From JBMNOU01 sp050943215 (lineage in GTDB: Bacteria; Bacillota; Clostridia; Christensenellales; SZUA-584), in assembly GCA_050943215.1 (NCBI GenBank), contig JBMNOU010000035.1, positions 1-20,015 of the forward strand: 20,015 nucleotides of DNA, given 5' to 3'. Below, piece after piece: positions 15,111 to 20,015 of this stretch. Below the pieces are notes generated by a model. That model was given only the letters and a program-made list of their open reading frames with translations, ran no database searches and was not told the DNA's origin. Numbering within the stretch: position 1 is the first letter of the stretch; each line of letters starts with the position of its first letter. The translations under genes and the position numbers were made by a program.

Positions 15111-18100
15111 CTGTCAGCAAAAGGCCATCGCGGCAAGAAACGAGAGCATCGTTGTTTCGGCCGCGGCGGGTAGCGGAAAGACAAGCGTGCTGGCCGAGCG
15201 CGTGCTCAATCTGATCGAAGAGGGCGAAGACATTGAGCGCATGCTGATCGTGACTTTCACAAATCTTGCTGCGGCAGAGATGAGAGAGCGGATTTACAGG
15301 CGCCTTCAGCAAGCGAGCTGCGGATCGGCAAGGCTGGCGGCGCAGGCTGAAAAGTGCGCATTTGCGGATATATCCACGATACACGCTTTTTGCGGACGGG
15401 TGTTGCGGGACAATTTTGAGCAAGCGGGCATCTCTCCTGTGTTTACCGTCGCTGATGAGGCCGAGATACGGATGCTTAGGGAAAAAGCGATGGATATTTG
15501 TATCGAACACGCTTTGATGGATGAGAGCATGAAAAGATCTGCCGCAAAGTTTTGCGCAAGAGGTGATACGCAGGGTATCAAAAATACTGTTGGCGCGATA
15601 TACGAGCGCGTTATTAGCTTAAAGCAGCCCGAAGAGTGGCTTGACAGCGCGCGTTCGAATTTTTATTCAGACACATTTGTCCATGCACTCTTTGACGAAT
15701 ATAAGCAGATGGTGTGCGAGGCAGCGCAAAGCGCCGCATTGCATTTAAAATCCCGGTCAGAAATCTTAAGCGAGCGCGGGTTTTGTAAAGAAGCGGATCA
15801 GAGCGAAACAGAGCGCATTAAGATGATGCGGGCCGTGCAGGCCATCACGATTGATAATGCCATTCTGCCGTGGATCGCTCAGATAAGTTTGCCCAAGATA
15901 AAAGGCGCCCCAAACAGAGAGGTAAAGACGCTGACCAACAGGGCTAACAAGTGCTTTACCGACCTTGACGGCTATTCGGGTGATTTTTTTGGTAAGGTGA
16001 AAGCACAGCTTCAAAGCGCGGCGGCTGATGGCGAATTTTTCATTGAGCTGACGCGTGATTTCATGCAGCAATATTCACGTGCCAAACGGCAGAAGAACGT
16101 ACTTGACCATGACGATTTAATCCATTTTGCATTGAAAGCGCTTTCTATTCCGGAGATTGCTAGGCGGTATCAAGAGAGGTTCACGCATGTTTTTGTAGAT
16201 GAGTATCAGGATATCAACGATGTCCAGAATGCCATCATCACAAAGGTCAAACGAAGCGGAAACGATTTTCTGGTGGGAGACGTAAAGCAGTGCATCTACA
16301 TGTTCAGGGAATCAAACCCGGATCTGCTGATCGCAAGATGTATGGAGCTTGCGCCGGCAGGACTAATTGAGATGAATCAAAATTATCGTAGTGCTCCGGT
16401 TATAATTGATTTTATCAACAGCGTAATGCAATTTATGATGACCGAGCATGTCGGCGGCGTGGCGTACGCTGGCGGACAGAGGCTGCGAGCAGGACGAGAG
16501 GGAGACGGATGCGTTGAAATAGTGCTGGCCAGCCGGGAAGAGGATAATCTTAAGGCGGAAGGCATCGAGATTGCGGGATATATTAATGAGCTGTTAAAAC
16601 AAGGTTTCTGTTACAGAGATATCGCGATCTTGCGTCCTGAAGTCAGCAGTACGGGGAGACGTTTTGCGAAAACCCTATCAGATATGGGTATACCTGTTAT
16701 CAGCGGGTTTGACAGCGTGGATGCGCGGTTCAGTGAAATCGGAGTATTTATCAACCTTCTGTCTTTGATAGATAGCCCTATTAGCGATACCGCTCTTTTG
16801 AGCGTAATGAGATATCCGCATTTTGGGTTTACCGAACCCGAGCTAGCCCGTATCAGACTGGGGCAAAAGGAAAAGGCACAGGACAAAAGCTTTTATCTTG
16901 CTGTGCATGCATATAGTGAAGATTCGCAACTGGGTAAAAAGGTCAGCGCTTTTTTGAGCGAGATCGAGTATTACCGTGAGCTTGCGCAATGCCTGACATT
17001 GCCCGACTTCTTGATGCGACTTAGGCACGAGGCAGAATTTAAGGAATATGCTCTGACTTCCCCCGGGGGAAAGGGAAGCGACGATGCGATAGATGGGTTT
17101 ATTAGTACCGTATCGTCAATAAAGGGGATACAGCTTAGAGGCGTTTTGGATATTGCGGACAAGATTAGCGTCGCGAAGCAACAGCAAAAGCCGGGAGAGA
17201 GGGATGCGGTTTATCTGACCACATTCCATAAAGCCAAAGGACTAGAGTTTCCGGTTGTGATACTCTCGGGTATGCATAAAACGATTAACCAAAGGGATGC
17301 CAGCGGAGCTGTGCTTATCGGAAGAAAACTTGGTCTCGCGCTCGATACCCTTAACAAAGACACGCATGTCAGGCAGCAAACGCTGCATAGGCAAGCTGTT
17401 GCGCGGCAGATGCGCAGAGAAACGATATCCGAAACGGTGCGGCTTTTGTATGTGGGCATGACACGCGCGGTGAAAAGGCTTGCAATTTTCGGCGCCGGAA
17501 CAAAGATTAAAGAAGGTTGGCTTGAGGAAAAACATGCGCTCTGGCAGCACGAAGCGACAACATATTTTGATCTGATCATGCCTGCCGTAAATATGGCATG
17601 TGCCAACAGCGATCTGAATCTTGAGGATTTCGTACGCGTTGAAGAGGAAACGCCCGTGTGCATGCAAAAAACGGACAGGGTGCAGCGGCTTAGCGCGCTG
17701 TTTGACCAGGCAAAGGGCGCAGCGACTGAAGATGTCTTTGTGGAATATGCGTTTAATAAAGATCTCGGTGTTCCATCTAAGGTAAGCGTTACGGCTTTAA
17801 AAAAGCGCGAAAGCCCCCGGTGGATAAAACCTGCGTTTTTGCCGTCTGGGAATGAGGGTATATCTGCTGCTGAGAAGGGAATTATGACTCATAGGATATT
17901 GCAAAAAATCGGTCTGGAAATAAGTAGCGCGGCAGAGGTTAAAAAGTATGTGCATCAGATGATAGCAGAAGGCGTAATTGAAGCTAATACCGAAAAATAT
18001 ATTAACGCGGAAAAAATAGCTGGTTTTTTAAGTAGCGATTTGGCCAGGCGTGCACGGCAATCCGTAAGATGTTTGTTTGAGGCACCGTTCTGCCTGAATA

Positions 18101-18369
18101 TCAGTGCAAAAGAACTCTCTCTTGTTGAATCTGATGAAAATGTTGCCGTTCAGGGCGTCATCGACATGTGTTTTGTTGAAGATTCGCAATGGGTGATCGT
18201 CGACTATAAAACAGACAGGGTTGATAAAAATATGGCTATTGCTGCCGCTCAGGAATATCAGATGCAGCTTTTGCTCTATGGCAAGGCTCTTGAGCGCATT
18301 ACTGGAATGAAAGTCAAGGAAAAATACATTTATTTTATAAACATAAATGAAAAGGTACTTATGCCATAA
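15091..18369 (+). CDS. addA: ATP-dependent helicase/nuclease subunit A (AddA)
   Basis: This 1092-residue UvrD-type (SF1A) helicase with a RecB-type nuclease is the motor and 3'-strand nuclease of AddAB. All helicase motifs are visible: WNDCQQKAI (Q motif, 5-13), AAAGSGKTS (24-32), TFTNLAAAEMRERI, VDEYQD (369-374), GDVKQCIYMFR, NQNYRS, TFHKAKGLEFPVVIL (about 710-724) and LLYVGMTRAVKRL. The nuclease domain has the GIMTHRIL histidine, GVID, D1038 and K1040 in VDYKTD, and the QMQLLLYGKAL motif. Its ATG lies 20 bp inside the end of addB with GGAGGGG upstream, so translation is coupled. It is shorter than Bacillus AddA (1232), without loss of any motif; the missing length is in linker insertions. 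Confidence 0.97.
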   Translation: MSRIWNDCQQKAIAARNESIVVSAAAGSGKTSVLAERVLNLIEEGEDIERMLIVTFTNLAAAEMRERIYRRLQQASCGSARLAAQAEKCAFADISTIHAFCGRVLRDNFEQAGISPVFTVADEAEIRMLREKAMDICIEHALMDESMKRSAAKFCARGDTQGIKNTVGAIYERVISLKQPEEWLDSARSNFYSDTFVHALFDEYKQMVCEAAQSAALHLKSRSEILSERGFCKEADQSETERIKMMRAVQAITIDNAILPWIAQISLPKIKGAPNREVKTLTNRANKCFTDLDGYSGDFFGKVKAQLQSAAADGEFFIELTRDFMQQYSRAKRQKNVLDHDDLIHFALKALSIPEIARRYQERFTHVFVDEYQDINDVQNAIITKVKRSGNDFLVGDVKQCIYMFRESNPDLLIARCMELAPAGLIEMNQNYRSAPVIIDFINSVMQFMMTEHVGGVAYAGGQRLRAGREGDGCVEIVLASREEDNLKAEGIEIAGYINELLKQGFCYRDIAILRPEVSSTGRRFAKTLSDMGIPVISGFDSVDARFSEIGVFINLLSLIDSPISDTALLSVMRYPHFGFTEPELARIRLGQKEKAQDKSFYLAVHAYSEDSQLGKKVSAFLSEIEYYRELAQCLTLPDFLMRLRHEAEFKEYALTSPGGKGSDDAIDGFISTVSSIKGIQLRGVLDIADKISVAKQQQKPGERDAVYLTTFHKAKGLEFPVVILSGMHKTINQRDASGAVLIGRKLGLALDTLNKDTHVRQQTLHRQAVARQMRRETISETVRLLYVGMTRAVKRLAIFGAGTKIKEGWLEEKHALWQHEATTYFDLIMPAVNMACANSDLNLEDFVRVEEETPVCMQKTDRVQRLSALFDQAKGAATEDVFVEYAFNKDLGVPSKVSVTALKKRESPRWIKPAFLPSGNEGISAAEKGIMTHRILQKIGLEISSAAEVKKYVHQMIAEGVIEANTEKYINAEKIAGFLSSDLARRARQSVRCLFEAPFCLNISAKELSLVESDENVAVQGVIDMCFVEDSQWVIVDYKTDRVDKNMAIAAAQEYQMQLLLYGKALERITGMKVKEKYIYFININEKVLMP

Positions 18370-18387
18370 TATTGTCGATTGATGCCA

Positions 18388-18435
18388 TCTATCCACAAAA
18401 AATCACAGTCTATCCACAAATTATGTGGATAGACT
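18388..18435. repeat. cluster of three DnaA-box-like motifs containing a perfect inverted repeat
   Basis: CTATCCACA occurs at 18389-18397 and 18410-18418, and inverted at 18424-18432. Each differs from the DnaA box TTATCCACA only at the first base. The first two are part of a 12-bp direct repeat (TCTATCCACAAA) with a 21-bp period, about two helical turns. The last two form a perfect inverted repeat with 12-bp arms (AGTCTATCCACA, 18407-18418; TGTGGATAGACT, 18424-18435) and a 5-base centre. No T-run follows in either direction, so it is not a standard terminator, although the RNA hairpin could protect the addBA 3' end. Confidence 0.7.
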
Positions 18436-18469
18436 CGCCGGTACACAGCAAGATACCCATAACGTCTTT

Positions 18470-18495
18470 AAAAAAAGCCACCCCTTGTGGGGTGG
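18470..18495 (-). terminator. rho-independent terminator after the SASP gene
   Basis: CCACCCC (18478-18484) and GGGGTGG (18489-18495) form a perfect 7-bp stem with a 4-base loop. Read on the minus strand it is followed by a T-run (18476-18470). It ends the SASP gene transcript; the plus-strand side lacks a T-run. Confidence 0.85.
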
Positions 18496-18516
18496 ACAGT
18501 TTGCGGTTAACCGGTA

Positions 18517-18738
18517 TTATGTGATACCTTTTTGCTTTTTCGCCATTGCAATCATCCGCTTAACCATTTCGCCGCCGATCGGTCCGCCTTGCGCTCCATT
18601 TACTTTGCTTGGCAAGTCGCCCTTGTATTCATCATTGTTTTCTTTTACAAACTCAAGATGGCCAATATCGCTGGCGCATTCCATTTTAAATTTTGTCCAA
18701 GGGTGATCGGGACCATATTTACGATTTTGTGATGCCAC
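18517..18738 (-). CDS. small acid-soluble spore protein, alpha/beta type (divergent)
   Basis: This 73-residue protein coats and protects DNA in the dormant spore. The family core is visible: WTKFKMECASDIG in the first half and GDLPSK, NGAQGGPIGGEMVKRMIAMA in the second, matching the conserved 'GGxMVKRMI' end of alpha/beta SASPs. It is divergent: the germination-protease region reads ECASD, with Cys where Phe or Ile is usual, and the N-terminus carries an unusual RKYGPDHPW stretch. The start is GTG 18738, set by GGAGG (18750-18746) 7 bases upstream; a longer open frame to 18834 lies in the leader. Such genes are normally sigma-G controlled in the forespore; I see no convincing sigma-G boxes. 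A strong terminator follows. Confidence 0.85.
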   Translation of the reverse strand: MASQNRKYGPDHPWTKFKMECASDIGHLEFVKENNDEYKGDLPSKVNGAQGGPIGGEMVKRMIAMAKKQKGIT

Positions 18739-18758
18739 TTTATACCCTCCTTTCTGCT

Positions 18759-18779
18759 TTTTTTGTTCTGAACAAAAAA
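18759..18779. repeat. palindrome upstream of the SASP gene
   Basis: TTTTTTGTTC (18759-18768) and GAACAAAAAA (18770-18779) are perfect 10-bp arms around a single T. The centre is too tight for an RNA hairpin with full arms, so a dimeric protein-binding site is possible. It lies 8 bp upstream of the SASP ribosome binding site. Confidence 0.5.
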
Positions 18780-18942
18780 GCGTCATTAATATTTTTTGCA
18801 GATTGCGATATAATAATCTGTTAATAAATATCATAAAAATAAATGGTTTAATTGAAATTGTATGGCAATAGAATATGGCTTGTTGCCGATAAAATATGCT
18901 AGTTTATCTCTATTTTTAATGATATGACAACAATGATACGTC

Positions 18943-18971
18943 TTTCCATGCTTCATCTTTAATGGTATACT
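18943..18971 (+). promoter_or_regulatory. promoter of the alcohol dehydrogenase gene
   Basis: TTTCCA (18943-18948), a 17-bp spacer and TATACT (18966-18971), with an extended -10 TG at 18963-18964, lie about 60 bases before ATG 19030. Confidence 0.5.
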
Positions 18972-19029
18972 AAGTAAATAAATTGCACAGCCGTTTATTA
19001 TAAGATCTGAAGCAGAGGAGGACAAATTA

Positions 19030-20015
19030 ATGCGGGATTTTCGGTTTTTAAGTCCGACACAGATTATTTTCGGAAAAAACACACAAAGCGCTGCAGGAGT
19101 TGAAACAAAAAAGTATGGCAGCAAAGTGCTATTGCATTATGGCGGGGGTCATATTAAGAAATCGGGACTCTATCAGCAGATCATCGATTCTTTAAATGAG
19201 GCCGAAGTAGAATATATTGAGCTTGGCGGCGTACAGCCGAACCCAAGGCTCGGTCTTGTGAAACAGGGAGTTGCTCTTTGCCGAGAAAAAGGGGTAGATT
19301 TTGTGCTTGCTGTTGGAGGGGGTAGTGTGATTGATTCGGCAAAAGCGATCGCGCTAGGTGTGCTCTATGACGGCGATGTCTGGGATTTTTACAGCGGAAA
19401 AGCAAGGCCCAAAGAAACGCTGCCTGTTGGTGTCGTTCTGACAATACCTGCGGCCGGCAGCGAAGCGAGCGATTCAAGCGTGATTACCAATGATGGATAT
19501 AAGCGCGGGCTTACGACTAATGTCCAGCGCGCACGGTTTGCGATTATGAATCCGGAGCTATCCTTTACGCTGCCGCCTTATCAAACAGCGTGCGGCATAT
19601 CGGATATCATGGCGCACGTAATGGAGCGGTATTTTACAAATGTGCCAAATGTCGAGCTGACAGACCGTCTGTGTGAAGCGACCTTAAAAACAGTCATCAA
19701 CAACGCGTATATTGTGATGGAACAACCGGACAACTACGATGCCCGTGCAGAGATTATGTGGGCGGGAACGCTTGCGCACAATAATCTTTTAAGCACGGGG
19801 AGGATCGGCGATTTTGCGTCCCATCAGATTGAGCATGAGCTAAGCGCGATTAACGATGTTGCACATGGCGCTGGCCTTTCTGTCATTTTTCCTGCGTGGA
19901 TGAAATATGTTTACAAACATGATATAGCACGGTTTACCCAGTTCGCAGTTAGGGTTTGGAACGTGGAGCAATCGTTTAGTGACCCTGAGAAAACAGTGCT
20001 TGAAGGAATTGAACG
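19030..20015 (+). CDS. iron-containing alcohol dehydrogenase (butanol dehydrogenase type), truncated by window end
   Basis: The first 328 codons are present and the frame is open to the window edge; the family is about 385-390 residues, so roughly 60 are missing. The enzyme reduces aldehydes (butanal, acetaldehyde or others) with NAD(P)H in the cytoplasm. It shows the family start (FRFLSPTQIIFGKN), the dinucleotide-binding GGGSVIDSAKAIA (about 96-108), the PAAGSEAS motif, and the metal ligands Asp and His in SDIMAHVME, His in SHQIEHELS and His in AHGAGLSVIFPAWMKY. These fit the group-III Fe-ADH/BdhA-YqhD type. AGAGGAGG stands about 9 bases before ATG 19030. It points to fermentative alcohol formation or aldehyde detoxification; the true substrate is not decided by sequence. 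Confidence 0.93.
   Translation, partial: MRDFRFLSPTQIIFGKNTQSAAGVETKKYGSKVLLHYGGGHIKKSGLYQQIIDSLNEAEVEYIELGGVQPNPRLGLVKQGVALCREKGVDFVLAVGGGSVIDSAKAIALGVLYDGDVWDFYSGKARPKETLPVGVVLTIPAAGSEASDSSVITNDGYKRGLTTNVQRARFAIMNPELSFTLPPYQTACGISDIMAHVMERYFTNVPNVELTDRLCEATLKTVINNAYIVMEQPDNYDARAEIMWAGTLAHNNLLSTGRIGDFASHQIEHELSAINDVAHGAGLSVIFPAWMKYVYKHDIARFTQFAVRVWNVEQSFSDPEKTVLEGIE

Larger units (their letters stand above)
18739..19029. other. AT-rich divergent regulatory region between the SASP and alcohol dehydrogenase genes
   Basis: These 291 bp hold no credible gene; open frames here are short and lack start signals. They contain the SASP ribosome binding site, a palindrome (18759-18779) and the alcohol dehydrogenase promoter (18943-18971). 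I looked for a Rex-type operator, common before clostridial butanol dehydrogenases, and found no good match. Confidence 0.5.

Noticed and set aside
14902..15510. 202-codon minus-strand frame across the addB/addA junction
   Set aside because: It is antisense to two coding regions with intact motifs and has a His/Arg/Pro/Ser-rich composition typical of a shadow frame.
17211..17667. Two overlapping minus-strand frames of 150 and 141 codons inside addA
   Set aside because: They are antisense to the conserved helicase motifs V and VI, with no start signals.
18388..18435. CRISPR-like short repeats
   Set aside because: The repeats are only 9-12 bp, number three, differ in orientation, and have no spacers or cas genes nearby.
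18407..18435. Intrinsic terminator for addBA
   Set aside because: The stem is perfect but only about half GC and no T-run follows on the plus strand, so it does not meet the rho-independent pattern.
18831..19124. 97-codon minus-strand frame in the SASP/alcohol dehydrogenase gap
   Set aside because: It runs antisense through the dehydrogenase start and promoter and shows no family resemblance or start signal.

Overview
The window looks like a chromosomal segment from an endospore-forming, Gram-positive anaerobe of the class Clostridia. The grounds are a SpoVT regulator, an alpha/beta-type small acid-soluble spore protein, an AddAB (not RecBCD) recombination nuclease, strong GGAGG ribosome binding sites and moderate G+C. 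I see no rRNA, tRNA, CRISPR array, transposase, phage gene or plasmid function. The species cannot be named from the sequence alone.

Layout, left to right. (1) 73-1516, plus strand: a short-chain dehydrogenase followed by a nitroreductase. Their junction is a 50-bp tandem duplication, and a plus-strand terminator follows. (2) 4645-1556, minus strand: a probable three-gene operon of Aquifex-type aconitase and two half-size CHR (chromate-family) transporter proteins, with 8-bp and 4-bp gene overlaps. (3) 5322-4780, minus strand: spoVT with its own terminator. (4) 5660-7406: a VOC/glyoxalase-fold protein with a Cys-rich N-terminus, converging on a TspO/MBR membrane protein, then a membrane-anchored RsiV-like (DUF4163/DUF3298) protein. 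(5) 9504-7466, minus strand: a polyisoprenyl-phosphate-type GT2 glycosyltransferase overlapping an M29 aminopeptidase. (6) 9678-11420, plus strand: a 580-residue helical, TPR-like protein I do not recognise. (7) 11540-11773: a 77-residue orphan protein with its own good promoter and terminator. (8) 11892-18369, plus strand: addB-addA, overlapping by 20 bp, both subunits with intact catalytic motifs. (9) 18388-18495: three DnaA-box-like CTATCCACA motifs, two of them forming a perfect 12-bp-arm inverted repeat, then a minus-strand terminator. (10) 18738-18517, minus strand: a divergent alpha/beta SASP. (11) 19030 to the window end: a truncated iron-dependent (butanol-type) alcohol dehydrogenase.

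Most genes are ordinary housekeeping or sporulation functions, and I found no clear new multi-gene system. The items most worth a second look are the DnaA-box-like palindrome after addA, the tandem duplication that rearranged the SDR/nitroreductase junction, the aconitase-CHR operon, and the two orphan genes (580 and 77 residues). Several gene starts were moved inward from the longest reading frame because a strong ribosome binding site decides them (acn, spoVT, GT2, the TPR-like gene, the 77-residue gene, addB, SASP).
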